Made by a program: the position numbers and the translations under genes. From Mesorhizobium metallidurans STM 2683 (GTDB lineage: Bacteria > Pseudomonadota > Alphaproteobacteria > Rhizobiales > Rhizobiaceae): DNA of 64,000 nt. The notes beneath the pieces were generated by a model that did not search any database, was not told the origin of the DNA, and saw nothing but the letters and a program-made list of their open reading frames with translations. The stretch covers positions 124,001 through 188,000 of the forward strand of contig NZ_CAUM01000006.1 of the NCBI RefSeq assembly GCF_000350085.1, written 5' to 3'. This document shows, in pieces, positions 53,101 through 62,757 of this stretch (the stretch's first letter is position 1; every line of letters begins with the position of its first letter).

Positions 53101-53892
53101 ATGTTCATTGCTGCAACGGCGCCGATTGTCCAATTGGCAACAAAGCTTAATAGAAAGACCCAGCAAGCAGCGCATATTTTGAGAGCCGAGGGGTTTGGTC
53201 GGTTCATCCAATTGTCAGCCTGGTCGTTGAGCGAACCGCTTAGGTCGCTATGGCTCCGTCGCCGTGTTGGGACCGATGCAAGGCAGGCATCGTCCAAGCT
53301 CAAGGCAGAGGGAAAGCGCGGATTGTTTATCGACTGTGGTTCAAACATCGGCCAGGGATATAAATACTTTTCTCGGTACTACACTCCCGACCGCTACGAC
53401 TACGTTCTGGTCGAACCCAACAAGAATTGCCTGCCGCATCTTGATGCCTTGCGTTCAGAAAATGCGACGATGGAGATCGTCGTCAAGGCGGCAAGCGTGA
53501 AAGATGGCTATACTGAACTGTTTGGTCCCCCTCCGGAGCGGTCGGGTCCCACCCATCTGGGTTGCTCGATCGTCTTTGACCACAACGAAAGCTTGTATCA
53601 ATCGCTACGATTTACCCCGGACCTCGTCGAAACGTTTTCGCTGTCACAGATGATCCGAGCGAAGCGTGAACTGTACGACGTGGTCGTTCTCAAACTCGAT
53701 GTCGAAGGGGCGGAGTACGAGATCCTCGACGACATGATCCGGTCCGGAAGCCATCGCGATCTCTATGCCGCATATGTGGAATTCCACTCTCTCAAAATGC
53801 GGACTCCTGAGAGACGAAAGAAACGCCTCGCAGAATTCCAAGTCATGGATGCATTCCTCAAGGCGGGCACGCGCTTCCGCGAATGGATATAG
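53101..53892 (+). CDS. FkbM family methyltransferase
   Basis: 263 residues. SAM motif I LFIDCGSNIGQGYKYFSRY, LVEPNKNCLPHLDAL, and the FkbM-type VVLKLDVEGAEYEILDDMI. These enzymes often O-methylate sugars or polyketides. It stands alone between an insertion-sequence remnant and the convergent ior genes. Lower G+C in its first part than in the right-hand neighbours. Confidence 0.88.
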   Translation: MFIAATAPIVQLATKLNRKTQQAAHILRAEGFGRFIQLSAWSLSEPLRSLWLRRRVGTDARQASSKLKAEGKRGLFIDCGSNIGQGYKYFSRYYTPDRYDYVLVEPNKNCLPHLDALRSENATMEIVVKAASVKDGYTELFGPPPERSGPTHLGCSIVFDHNESLYQSLRFTPDLVETFSLSQMIRAKRELYDVVVLKLDVEGAEYEILDDMIRSGSHRDLYAAYVEFHSLKMRTPERRKKRLAEFQVMDAFLKAGTRFREWI

Positions 53893-53910
53893 CGTCTTTG
53901 ATTAGAAGGA

Positions 53911-53949
53911 CGAGCAAGCCAGTCATCTTTGAGATGACTGGCTTGCTCG
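53911..53949. terminator. Perfect 18-bp hairpin between convergent genes
   Basis: CGAGCAAGCCAGTCATCT and its exact complement around a TTG loop. It lies between the FkbM gene and the end of iorB, so it may end transcription from both sides, but no T run follows on either strand. An unusually perfect palindrome. Confidence 0.6.
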
Positions 53950-53980
53950 ATATTCCTGAGTGGTTCGGACCCGGAGCGCT

Positions 53981-55585
53981 TCAATTTTCCAGATGCGAGC
54001 CCAACGACGCCACGGTCTTCAGCGCGCCATCGAGCATGTCGCCCTTCTCGTCCTTGAGCGCTGCTTCGCGCAGGCGCCTGATCCAGTCGGCCGCATCAGT
54101 GCGGCCCTTGACAAGGTCGAGCGCCGACAGCACGCGGCCGAACTTGGATTGCGCGCGGGCATGGGTGTCGCTGTAGCCCTTGATCAGCCGGCGGCAGTTG
54201 AGTATCTCGACGGCCAGCGCGTAATCTTGCCGGACATGGCCAAGCGCCAGATCATACCAGCGCTCGATATGGGCGGTCTCGATCTTGTGGCGCAGCAGCC
54301 GGCGGCGCCAGCGGCGCAGGCCGCCAATGACCCAGAGCGCGGCGAAACCGGCAAAGCTGTCGGTGCGGATGTGGCGACCGCGATTGATGCGGCGGTCGAG
54401 AAAGGCCGCGAGCTTCGGCCGGCTCTCGATGTAGCTGCCCAACCCCGCCGGCAGCGTGCCGCAGAACTCCTCGATGCGCGGATGGAAATATTCGGTCACC
54501 TGCAGGACCGTCCCGTCCTTGACGCCGACCTCGCGGCGCACCCGCTTGTCGCGGGTCGAGCGGGTCTTGAGATCGGCGACGCGGATCATGTCGTCGTAGC
54601 ACATGGCATTGGCCAGATGCTTTGCCGCAGCGATCGACAGCGCGTAGGCATGGTCGGCCCCGTAGCCATCGGCATTGTCCAGAGCGGCGGCCCGGTCGAG
54701 CCGGTCGAGATATTCGCGGCCATAGGCGATGTCCTGATAGTCGACGACTTTTTTCAGGCCGAGCATGGCCATGTCGCGAACAGAAGCCGGCAAATCATCG
54801 ATGCGGGCAGCCAGCTGCTGCCAGCCCAGCAAGAGACTTTGCGGGCCGCTCACTTGTCCAATGACACCCGGACCGGTTTCAGAAACGGCCGGCTTCTCAA
54901 GCTTGTCGCCAGATGGGTCAGCCCCGGCAATGCCACGCGCGCGGTCATAGGCGGCACCGAAGGCGGCAAGGCTGGCCTTTACACCCCGGCCGCCGGCACT
55001 GACCGCCTGCTCGTAGCTCTCGCGCGTGAAGGGCAGCGCGTCGGAGCCAGCGAGCGCGCCGAGCAGGCTGGCCGAGATCATCGAGCCATTGTCGGCGGCG
55101 ATCTTCTCCATGTCGAAGGCGATGAAGCGCCTGGACGCCGCTTCGGCAGTTGCATGGACTTTTGAGGACGAGGCGCGACCGTCGCCGGGTTCGATCTTTT
55201 CCGACACGGCGGCGATGCGGTGCGAGGAAGCGATCAGCGTGGTGCGCTCGGGCGTGACAAATCCCCTGATGATGGCGCGGCCAGCCTCCATCAGCTCGGC
55301 GGCGACCAATATGTCGACGTCGCCCTGCGACGGCGACAGCGCAAAGACCGGCAGCCGGCCGGTGTCGCGGCACATCTCAACATAGTAGATGGTGGCGCCG
55401 GTGCGCTGGGCGACGCCGGCGACCGAGGTTGACTGCGCGACATAACCGTTGCGCTCGGCGACGTCGGTGATCCAGTCGGCCAGCACGCCGCCGCCCTGGC
55501 CGCCGACCGCCAGCACGGCAAGCTTGATGACGGGCTCGTCCGAAGCGCCGGCCCCAGGGCGAGATGATGGGACAGCGTCAAGCAT
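53981..55585 (-). CDS. iorB: Indolepyruvate ferredoxin oxidoreductase subunit beta
   Basis: 534 residues. N-terminal pyruvate-ferredoxin gamma-type domain (KLAVLAVGGQGGGVLADWI, IYYVEMCRDTG), then a long C-terminal extension of unknown role. With iorA it oxidatively decarboxylates aryl pyruvates (indolepyruvate, phenylpyruvate) to aryl-acetyl-CoA using ferredoxin. It overlaps iorA by 8 bp. Confidence 0.9.
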   Translation of the reverse strand: MLDAVPSSRPGAGASDEPVIKLAVLAVGGQGGGVLADWITDVAERNGYVAQSTSVAGVAQRTGATIYYVEMCRDTGRLPVFALSPSQGDVDILVAAELMEAGRAIIRGFVTPERTTLIASSHRIAAVSEKIEPGDGRASSSKVHATAEAASRRFIAFDMEKIAADNGSMISASLLGALAGSDALPFTRESYEQAVSAGGRGVKASLAAFGAAYDRARGIAGADPSGDKLEKPAVSETGPGVIGQVSGPQSLLLGWQQLAARIDDLPASVRDMAMLGLKKVVDYQDIAYGREYLDRLDRAAALDNADGYGADHAYALSIAAAKHLANAMCYDDMIRVADLKTRSTRDKRVRREVGVKDGTVLQVTEYFHPRIEEFCGTLPAGLGSYIESRPKLAAFLDRRINRGRHIRTDSFAGFAALWVIGGLRRWRRRLLRHKIETAHIERWYDLALGHVRQDYALAVEILNCRRLIKGYSDTHARAQSKFGRVLSALDLVKGRTDAADWIRRLREAALKDEKGDMLDGALKTVASLGSHLEN

Positions 55586-57731
55586 CGGCGAAGGTCAGGC
55601 GCCGGCTTTCGCGGCGCCGCTGCAGGATGCCGATCGTCGAACGGCGAGCGCTTTCGAGAAAGCGGTCCCAGCGGCTCGGATTGTGGACCACATCGGCGCG
55701 GTAGAAGGACGGGCAGAGCACCGCGGCATCCGCTACCTCGCCGCAATTGCCGCAGCCGACGCAATTCTGGTCGATATGCGCCACCGGATCGTCGCGCAGC
55801 GGATCGTCGAGCGACTTCACCGACAGCGACGGGCAGCCGGAAAGCCGCATGCAGGCATGGTCGCCGGTGCAGATGTCCTCGTCGACGCCGAATTTCGGCT
55901 TCACTATCCGCTCGCCGCCCTTGATCGCCTTGTCGACCAGCGGCTTTTCACGGCGCTGGCGGTTGAGCATACATTCGGACGAGGCGACGATGACTTTTGG
56001 CCCCTTCTCGTCCGTCGTCAGCGCCTCGCGCAGCGTGGCCTGCATCTTGCCGACATCGTAGGTGCGGTCGATGTGACGCAGCCATTTGACGCCCATGCCT
56101 TTCACCGCTTCGGTGATCGGATGCTTGGTCGATTTGGTCTTGTTACCCGCACGGGATGAAAGAATATCCTGTCCCCCCGTCGCCGCTGAGTAAAAATTGT
56201 CGACGATGACGATGACGCCGTCGTTCTTGTTGAACACGGCATTGCCGATCGACGAGGTCAGGCCGTTGTGCCAGAAGCCGCCATCGCCGACGAAGGAGAT
56301 CGAGCGGCGTTTGGCATCGGGCGAATTGAACGCCGAGGCGGAAGCCGGCCCCAGCCCATAGCCCATGGTGGTGGCGCCGAGCTCGAAAGGCGGCATGATC
56401 GAGAACAGATGGCAGCCGATGTCTGAGGCGATGTGGTGCTTGCCGAGTTCCTGTTCGACCAGCTTGGTGGCGGCGAAGATCGGCCGCTCCGGACAGCCGA
56501 TGCAGAAGCCGGGCGGACGGCCGGGAACGACGTTGATCAGGTCGGCGGTATCGACGCCCTCGCCTGATTTGTTCGGCGCCCGCACCTCGCCCGGCAGCAA
56601 ATGCGGGGCTTCAGCGCGCAGGAACGAGCCAATGCCATCGAGCATGACCTGGCCGGTGTATTCGCCGGCCATCGGCAGATGCTCCTTGCCGACGAGCTTT
56701 GTGCCACGTCCGGCCTTGTGCAGCATCGCGGCAAAGGCCTGCTCGATATAGTTGGGCTGGCCTTCCTCGACGACGAGCACGGCATCCTTACCCTCGCAGA
56801 AGGACAGGAACTCGTCGTCGACCAGGGGATAGACGGCGTTGAGCACATAGAGCGGCACGTCGGTCACACCATAGGTGTCGGCGAGGCCGAGACGCTGCAG
56901 CGCACGGATGACCGCATTGTACATGCCGCCCTGCATGACGATGCCGACCGAGCCATGATCCGAGCCGAAGAACTCATTGATCTTGCGGCTCTTGATGAAA
57001 TCCACCGCCGCCGGCCAGCGCTTCTGCACCTTTTCCTTCTCGTGCAGGAAGGAGGCTGGCGGCAGCACGATGCGGCCGGTGTCGCGGCGCGGCGCTTCCA
57101 GCGCATCGGCCACCGACATTGGCGGCCGCTTGTTGTCCTTGGCGATGAAATGGCCGTGGACATGGCAGCAGCGGATGCGGACCTGCAGCATGACCGGCGT
57201 GTTGGAGGCTTCCGACAGCTCAAAACCGTCCTCCACCGCCTTGACGATCGACGGCAAATTAGGGCGCGGATCGAGTAGCCAGACCTGGCTCTTCATGGCA
57301 AACGCATGGCTGCGCTCCTGCATGATGGAGGAGCCCTCGCCATAATCCTCTCCAACGATGATCAGCGCGCCGCCGGTGACACCGCCGGAGGCAAGGTTGG
57401 CGAGCGCATCGGAGGCGACATTGGTGCCGACCGTCGACTTGAAGGTGGCCGCACCCCGGATCGGGTAGTGCACCGAGGCGGCCAACATGGCGGTGGCGGT
57501 TGCTTCCGAGGCGCTGGCCTCGAAATGCACGCCGAGTTCGCCCAGAATGTCCTGCGCGTCGGCCAGCACGTCCATCAGGTGACTGATCGGCGCACCCTGG
57601 TAGCCGCCGACATAGCCGACGCCGCATTGCAGCAGCGCCTTGGTGATGGCGAGGATACCTTCGCCGGCGAACTCCTCGCCGGCGCCGAGCCGGAGTTTTT
57701 CGACTTCCTTGGCAAAAGACCGTTCGGCCAT
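55578..57731 (-). CDS. iorA: Indolepyruvate ferredoxin oxidoreductase subunit alpha
   Basis: 717 residues. N-terminal pyrimidine-binding domain (YVGGYQGAPISHLMDVLADA), mid part, then TPP-binding domain with GDGGFWHNGLTSSIGNAVFN and NKNDGVIVIVDN, and a C-terminal ferredoxin-like region with two Cys sets (ICTGDHACMRLSGCPS and NCVGCGNCGEVADAAVLCP). Aryl pyruvate oxidoreductase of aromatic amino-acid catabolism. The MarR gene lies upstream in the same direction. Confidence 0.94.
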   Translation of the reverse strand: MAERSFAKEVEKLRLGAGEEFAGEGILAITKALLQCGVGYVGGYQGAPISHLMDVLADAQDILGELGVHFEASASEATATAMLAASVHYPIRGAATFKSTVGTNVASDALANLASGGVTGGALIIVGEDYGEGSSIMQERSHAFAMKSQVWLLDPRPNLPSIVKAVEDGFELSEASNTPVMLQVRIRCCHVHGHFIAKDNKRPPMSVADALEAPRRDTGRIVLPPASFLHEKEKVQKRWPAAVDFIKSRKINEFFGSDHGSVGIVMQGGMYNAVIRALQRLGLADTYGVTDVPLYVLNAVYPLVDDEFLSFCEGKDAVLVVEEGQPNYIEQAFAAMLHKAGRGTKLVGKEHLPMAGEYTGQVMLDGIGSFLRAEAPHLLPGEVRAPNKSGEGVDTADLINVVPGRPPGFCIGCPERPIFAATKLVEQELGKHHIASDIGCHLFSIMPPFELGATTMGYGLGPASASAFNSPDAKRRSISFVGDGGFWHNGLTSSIGNAVFNKNDGVIVIVDNFYSAATGGQDILSSRAGNKTKSTKHPITEAVKGMGVKWLRHIDRTYDVGKMQATLREALTTDEKGPKVIVASSECMLNRQRREKPLVDKAIKGGERIVKPKFGVDEDICTGDHACMRLSGCPSLSVKSLDDPLRDDPVAHIDQNCVGCGNCGEVADAAVLCPSFYRADVVHNPSRWDRFLESARRSTIGILQRRRESRRLTFADA

Positions 57732-57778
57732 GGTGGCCTCCTTCCGTTGCCGCCCGGCAGGGCGGCGCGTACATCAAC

Positions 57779-58261
57779 TCAAATCTCGTGCTTGCGAATG
57801 TTCTTCAGCATCTTCAGCAGCGTAGCGATCAGTGCTGCATATTCGGCATCGTCAATGCCGTCGAACATCGCCTCGAATGCATCATGCATGGCCGGCCAGG
57901 CACGGGTGAACTCGGCGCGGCCATCGTCGGTCAGGAATACATGGCGAATGCGGCTGTCGGTGACGCCCTGCTCGCGCCGCACCAGGCCCTGCCCTTCCAG
58001 CGTATCGAGCGTGCGGCTCAGGGTCGACTGCTCGATCACCGTATAGACCGAGAGGTCGTTGATGGTGACGCCGTCGGTCACCGACAGCACCGCCAGCGTG
58101 CGGACCTGCGGGATGGTCAGGCCCTGCTTGCGGAAATCGTCGCGCAAGGTGGCGTTGTAGCGGCCCATGATGCGATTCATCAGATAGGGCGCGAATTGCT
58201 GCAGGCCGATCTGGCCGAGGGTCGAGATGCGCTGGCGTTTTTCGGCTACCTTCTGTTCCAT
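57779..58261 (-). CDS. MarR family transcriptional regulator
   Basis: 160 residues. Winged helix with LTIPQVRTLAVLSVTDG, YTVIEQSTLSRTLDTLEGQG and the wing TDSRIRHVFLTDDG. Probable regulator of the ior/FAD cluster. It overlaps the FAD oxidoreductase stop by one base, so the two are coupled. Confidence 0.92.
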   Translation of the reverse strand: MEQKVAEKRQRISTLGQIGLQQFAPYLMNRIMGRYNATLRDDFRKQGLTIPQVRTLAVLSVTDGVTINDLSVYTVIEQSTLSRTLDTLEGQGLVRREQGVTDSRIRHVFLTDDGRAEFTRAWPAMHDAFEAMFDGIDDAEYAALIATLLKMLKNIRKHEI

Positions 58262-59832
58262 CACAGCCTCCCCGCAAGCAGAAAGCCGGAACCACCGCCC
58301 AGCCCGGCGCCGGGATGAGTCGAGGCGCCGATATGGTAGAGGCCCTTGATGCCGGTGTCGTGATTGCGGCTTGCCTTGAACGGTCGCCACAGGAACGACT
58401 GGTCGATGGTCGAGGAGCCGCCATAGGGATCGCCGCCGACCAGGTTGATATTCATGGCTTCCAGATCGGCCGGCGAATAGGGGCGGCGCGTAATCACGCT
58501 GTCCTTGAAGCCGTCGATGTGGCTGGCTAGGATTGCTTCGACGCGATCGGCATAGGCCTCGCGCAGCTTCTCGGACCAGCGGCCGTCGGCCGGTGTCTCG
58601 AGTTTGCCGGCGGCATCGCCCTTGATGTGGCGCGGCGCCTCGGGCAATTGCAGCCACAGGATCGCCTTGCCATCGGGACAGCGCGACGGGTCGAGCGCGT
58701 GCGGTTGGCCGACGCAGATGGTCGGCACCTCCGGCAGCAGGCCGCGCACCGCCTCGTTGCAAGCCTTGGAGACGCCGTCCAGACCCGGTGTCAAATGCAG
58801 CAGCGCCACCTTGTCGAGTCCCTCGCCGTGCCAGGCAGGCGGCTTTTTCAGTGCATAATGGATCTGGAAATTGCCCTTGCCGTAGCGGTATTTCTGGGTC
58901 GCCTCGACGGCAGCCTCCGGCGCGTCCTTGCCTAACAGCCGGCCGTAAAGCTGCGTCGGCGCGACCGAGCAGATGACGCTCTTGCTCGCCGTGATCGTCT
59001 CGCCCGATACCAGCCGCACGCCGCTGGCGCGACCATCGCTCTGAACGATTGAGGCGACGTCGGCGCCGGTGCGAATTTCGCCGCCCCTTTCCCCGATCAA
59101 GGCTTCGAATGCGGCAAGCAGGTTCTTCGCCCCACCCTTGACGATCGGCGCGCCGGCGACCTCCAGCGCAAACGCGATGACCTTGGCGATCTGGCCGGAG
59201 AAGGCGTCTTCCGGACCGAGGCCGGCATGCAGCACCCAGGGCGCCCACAGCGCGCGGATGGTTTCAGACTGATAGGTGCTTTCCAGCCAGCCGCGCGCCG
59301 GCACCAGCGCTTCGCCGAGGAAAGCGGCAAGGCCGCGCGGTTTGCGCCGCCAGGCCTCGCCTGCCATAAGCTTCGTCGTCGGGTAGGACCACAGGCTGCC
59401 GCCGAGCAGGCCGAACAGCAGGCCGGCATTGCGCTCGATGTCGCCGACATCGCTGCCGTGGCGATCGCCGTCGCCGGAAGCTATGGCATTGAGCGCCGCG
59501 ATGTTGGCAGCGCGGTCAGTTCGCAGCACGGCATGGCTGCCATCGGGGCGCAGCACGCCTGTAGGCGTGGCGGTGTGGCAGAATTCCAGCCCGTGCCGCG
59601 CCAGATCCTTGCCTAGTGCGGCAAAGGCCGGCGAGGTGATGAACAGCACGAAGGTCGTCGCCATCACATCATGGATAAAGCCGGGCGCGGTGATCTCCTC
59701 GGTGCGCATGCAGCCGCCGATGCGGTCGTTGCGCTCAAGCACCAGCACCTTCGCGCCCTTGCCGCCAAGCATCGCCGCGCAGACCAGCGCATTGATGCCG
59801 CTGCCGACGATGATGTGATCGGGCGCGTTCAT
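58261..59832 (-). CDS. NAD(P)/FAD-dependent oxidoreductase (phytoene desaturase-like), first copy
   Basis: 523 residues. FAD motif IIVGSGINALVCAAMLGGKG, ERNDRIGGCMRTEE, and C-terminal IGASTHPGAGLGGGSGFLLA, the pattern of phytoene-desaturase/amine-oxidase folds. Similar in plan to the gene at 61053. Likely oxidises a compound of the same pathway as iorAB; substrate unknown. A type A repeat lies upstream at 59887. Confidence 0.88.
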   Translation of the reverse strand: MNAPDHIIVGSGINALVCAAMLGGKGAKVLVLERNDRIGGCMRTEEITAPGFIHDVMATTFVLFITSPAFAALGKDLARHGLEFCHTATPTGVLRPDGSHAVLRTDRAANIAALNAIASGDGDRHGSDVGDIERNAGLLFGLLGGSLWSYPTTKLMAGEAWRRKPRGLAAFLGEALVPARGWLESTYQSETIRALWAPWVLHAGLGPEDAFSGQIAKVIAFALEVAGAPIVKGGAKNLLAAFEALIGERGGEIRTGADVASIVQSDGRASGVRLVSGETITASKSVICSVAPTQLYGRLLGKDAPEAAVEATQKYRYGKGNFQIHYALKKPPAWHGEGLDKVALLHLTPGLDGVSKACNEAVRGLLPEVPTICVGQPHALDPSRCPDGKAILWLQLPEAPRHIKGDAAGKLETPADGRWSEKLREAYADRVEAILASHIDGFKDSVITRRPYSPADLEAMNINLVGGDPYGGSSTIDQSFLWRPFKASRNHDTGIKGLYHIGASTHPGAGLGGGSGFLLAGRL

Positions 59833-59886
59833 CGCTGCTTGCTCGCTGGGAGTTGAGATTCAATCGCGCAGGTTGGCGTTCCTTCG

Positions 59887-60044
59887 CGCCCCCCTCTGTC
59901 CTGCCGGACATCTCCCCCTCTAGTGGGGAGATTAGCGGCTTCGGCGCTCCGCTCATTCCTGCAACGTTGAAAATTGGCGAAGGCAGTGGCGACGGCCAAT
60001 CTCCCCCCTTGAGGGGGAGATGTCCGGTAGGACAGAGGGGGGCG
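59887..60044. repeat. Dispersed palindromic repeat, copy 3 (type A)
   Basis: Same element as at 2181 and 24022, with arms CGCCCCCCTCTGTCCTGCCG and inverted TCCGGTAGGACAGAGGGGGG, and the ATTGGCGAAGGCAGTGGCGA core. It lies between the cyclase and FAD oxidoreductase genes, about 55 bp before the latter's start. Confidence 0.9.
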
Positions 60045-60139
60045 TCGTAGAGCGCCAGCGTTGTAACGCTGCCGCTCCCGATCCGTCCCTACAGCGTTAC
60101 CTGCGAGCATGATCTTCTCCCGAAGACCGCCACCTCGTC

Positions 60140-60931
60140 CTATTGCCTCGGCACCAGCGCCAGCGCGCGGATCGGACTGCCGGTGCCGTGCTCGATCTTG
60201 AGCGGTGCTGCGATCAGGATCGCGCCCTTTGGCGGCAGCCGGTCGAGATTGCAGAGGCTGGCGAGGCCGTAGCGGTTGGCCTTGTGCATCAGGGTGTGCG
60301 CCGGGAATGGCGGCTCCATGCCGCCGGCCTTGCCGGCATCGGTGCCGATGGTCTCGCTGCCCCAGCCCTTGATGTCCTTGCCGATCAGGAACTGGATGGC
60401 TTCGGCCGTCGGTCCGGGCGTATGCGGGCCGGTCTCGTTGGCATTGAGGAATTCGGCCTCCGAGCCGTTGCGCTTGTACCAGTCGGTGCGCATCACCACC
60501 CACTCGCCGGCATTGATCGCGCCATGCTTGGCTTCCCAAGCCTTGATGTGATCGACGGTGAGCAGGAAATCGTAGTCGGCGGCGGCTTCCTTCGAGCAGT
60601 CGATGACGTTGACCGGACCGACGAAGTTCTGCGCCGGAATGGTGTCGGTGGCGCCGTCCGGGTAGTCCTTGCCGGTGATCCAGTGCTGCGGCGCGTCGAA
60701 ATGCGTGCCCGAATGCTCGCCGAGCTTCAGCCAGTTCCAGGCCCACCACGGGCCGTTCTTGTCATAGCGGGAGATCGAATGGATCTCGACCTTCGGCGTG
60801 TCGACGGCAAGCTCCGGCGGCAGCTTGATCAGCGGCGTGTCCGGCCCGAGCGGCGCCGACAGGTCGACCACCTGGATGGCGCCTGAAAGAAGCTGGCCGG
60901 CGACTTCGCCGAGGAGTTTTTGCGTTTCCAT
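60140..60931 (-). CDS. Cyclase family protein (metal-dependent hydrolase)
   Basis: 263 residues. Metal-binding motif HSGTHFDAPQHW, earlier VVDLSAPLGPDTPLI, and a C-terminal GAILIAAPLKIEHGTGSPIRA. This fold includes kynurenine formamidases and isatin hydrolases, which open ring or amide bonds. The nearby indolepyruvate enzymes suggest an aromatic substrate, but this is inference. Divergent from the second FAD oxidoreductase. Confidence 0.85.
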   Translation of the reverse strand: METQKLLGEVAGQLLSGAIQVVDLSAPLGPDTPLIKLPPELAVDTPKVEIHSISRYDKNGPWWAWNWLKLGEHSGTHFDAPQHWITGKDYPDGATDTIPAQNFVGPVNVIDCSKEAAADYDFLLTVDHIKAWEAKHGAINAGEWVVMRTDWYKRNGSEAEFLNANETGPHTPGPTAEAIQFLIGKDIKGWGSETIGTDAGKAGGMEPPFPAHTLMHKANRYGLASLCNLDRLPPKGAILIAAPLKIEHGTGSPIRALALVPRQ

Positions 60932-61052
60932 GGTCTCTGTTCCCTCTTGGTGGATAGCTCTGAAGGCTCGTTGCGGCCCTTAATATCCTACTAGACGAAA
61001 ACATATGCATCTGCAATTATCTTTAAGCATAAAGGAAATGGGCTGGGTGGGC

Positions 61053-62627
61053 GTGAGCGAGTTTGACGCCATATTCGTCGGGGCGGGCCACAACAGTCTG
61101 GCATGCGCCGCGCATCTGGCGCTCAAGGGTTGGAAAACCGGAGTTTTCGAGCGCAGCGAAACGATAGGCGGCGCCGTCCAGACCCGCGAATTCACACTGC
61201 CCGGCTTCCGGCACGATTTCGGCGCGATGAATCTCAGCCTGTTCGCCGGCTCGGCCTTCCATCGGAAATATGCAAATGAATTGAAAAGCCACGGGCTGGA
61301 ATTCTCAGCCGTTGCCGATTGCTTCGCCAGCGCCTTCCCGGACGGTCGCTGGTTCGGCGTCAGCAACGACCTGGAAAAGACCGCCTCGCGCATCGCCGCC
61401 TTCTCGCAAGCCGACGCCGCCACCTGGCGCCGGCTGGTCGCGGCCTTCCCCGGAGAGGCCGAGCATCTGTTCAGGGTGCTGGGCTCACCGATGAGCGCCC
61501 GCGCTGTTGCCGGCACCGCGTGGAACCTGTGGCGCAAGAAAGGCATGTCCGGCGCGCTCGATACCGGGCGGTTGTTGCTGTCTTCAACCCGCGCGTGGCT
61601 GGAGGAAAATTTCGAGTCCGCGCATGTCAGGACGACGCTCGCCGCCTGGGGCATGCATCTCGACTTCGCCCCGGATATCGCCGGCGGCGCGGTGTTCCCC
61701 TATTTGGAATCGATGGCCAACCAGTGCTTCGGCATGGTGCTCGGCAAGGGCGGCGCCGACACCATCATCCGTGCCCTGTCCGGCATGGTCACATCAGCCG
61801 GCGGCAAGATCGCCACCGGCGCCGAGGTGGCCGAGATCACCGTTGCCGCCGGCAAGGCCACCGGCGTGCGGCTCGCGTCCGGCGACTTCCATATCGCCAG
61901 CAAGGCGGTCATCGCCGGTGTTGCGCCAAGGGCGCTGCCCGGCAAGCTTCTGCCCAATGGTTCCGGTGATGCCGGCTTCGACGCGGCAATGAAAAAATTC
62001 CGCCACGCGCCGGGCACCATGATGATCCATCTGGCATTGGACGATTTGCCGGACTGGCGCGCCGGCGCCGAGCTTCGTCAATTCGCCTATGTGCATCTGT
62101 CGCCGTCGCTCGACGCCATGTCGCGCACCTATCAGCAGGCGATCGCCGGCATGCTGCCGGACGAGCCGGTGCTGGTCGTCGGCCAGCCGACCGCGATCGA
62201 TCCTTCTCGCGCACCTGAAGGCAAGCATGTGCTGTGGGTGCAGGTGCGCATGCTGCCGGCCGAAATATCCGGCGATGCGGCAGGCCAGATCGCCCCGGGA
62301 CGGTGGGATCTGGTCAAGGAGCAATATGCCGAGCGCGTGCTCGGCATCATCGAGAGCTACGCGCCCGGCCTGCGACAGAAGATCCTCGGCCGCGCCGTGT
62401 TTTCGCCACTCGACCTCGAACGCGAGAATCCCAACCTCGTCGGCGGCGACCAGGTCTGCGGCAGCCACCATCTGGCGCAGAATTTTCTGTTTCGCCCGGC
62501 ACGCGGATACGCCGGCTGGAACACGCCGGTCGGCAATCTGCATCTCACTGGTGCAGCGACATGGCCGGGCGCCGGCGCCGGTGCGGCCTCGGGCTACATG
62601 CTCGCGCAACAGCTTGGCGGGAGGTAG
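61053..62627 (+). CDS. NAD(P)/FAD-dependent oxidoreductase (phytoene desaturase-like), second copy
   Basis: 524 residues from GTG 61053, chosen because it matches the usual MSEFDAIFVGAG start. ATG 61038 (AAAGGAA directly upstream) and 61005 are alternatives. FAD motif AIFVGAGHNSLACAAHLALK, ERSETIGGAVQT, and C-terminal TGAATWPGAGAGAASGYMLA. Paralogue-like partner of the gene at 58261. Followed by a Tat-exported binding protein. Confidence 0.88.
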   Translation: MSEFDAIFVGAGHNSLACAAHLALKGWKTGVFERSETIGGAVQTREFTLPGFRHDFGAMNLSLFAGSAFHRKYANELKSHGLEFSAVADCFASAFPDGRWFGVSNDLEKTASRIAAFSQADAATWRRLVAAFPGEAEHLFRVLGSPMSARAVAGTAWNLWRKKGMSGALDTGRLLLSSTRAWLEENFESAHVRTTLAAWGMHLDFAPDIAGGAVFPYLESMANQCFGMVLGKGGADTIIRALSGMVTSAGGKIATGAEVAEITVAAGKATGVRLASGDFHIASKAVIAGVAPRALPGKLLPNGSGDAGFDAAMKKFRHAPGTMMIHLALDDLPDWRAGAELRQFAYVHLSPSLDAMSRTYQQAIAGMLPDEPVLVVGQPTAIDPSRAPEGKHVLWVQVRMLPAEISGDAAGQIAPGRWDLVKEQYAERVLGIIESYAPGLRQKILGRAVFSPLDLERENPNLVGGDQVCGSHHLAQNFLFRPARGYAGWNTPVGNLHLTGAATWPGAGAGAASGYMLAQQLGGR

Positions 62628-62757
62628 AAACAGGATTCTTCCGGGTGAAGGAAACTCTGGTGTGAAGGAGGGCGAGGCGCGGCCGCCCAAGGAGCCTGAA
62701 CCCACTGATTAGTCACAGACGCCGCGCAAAGAAAATACAACCAACAGGGGAACGACC

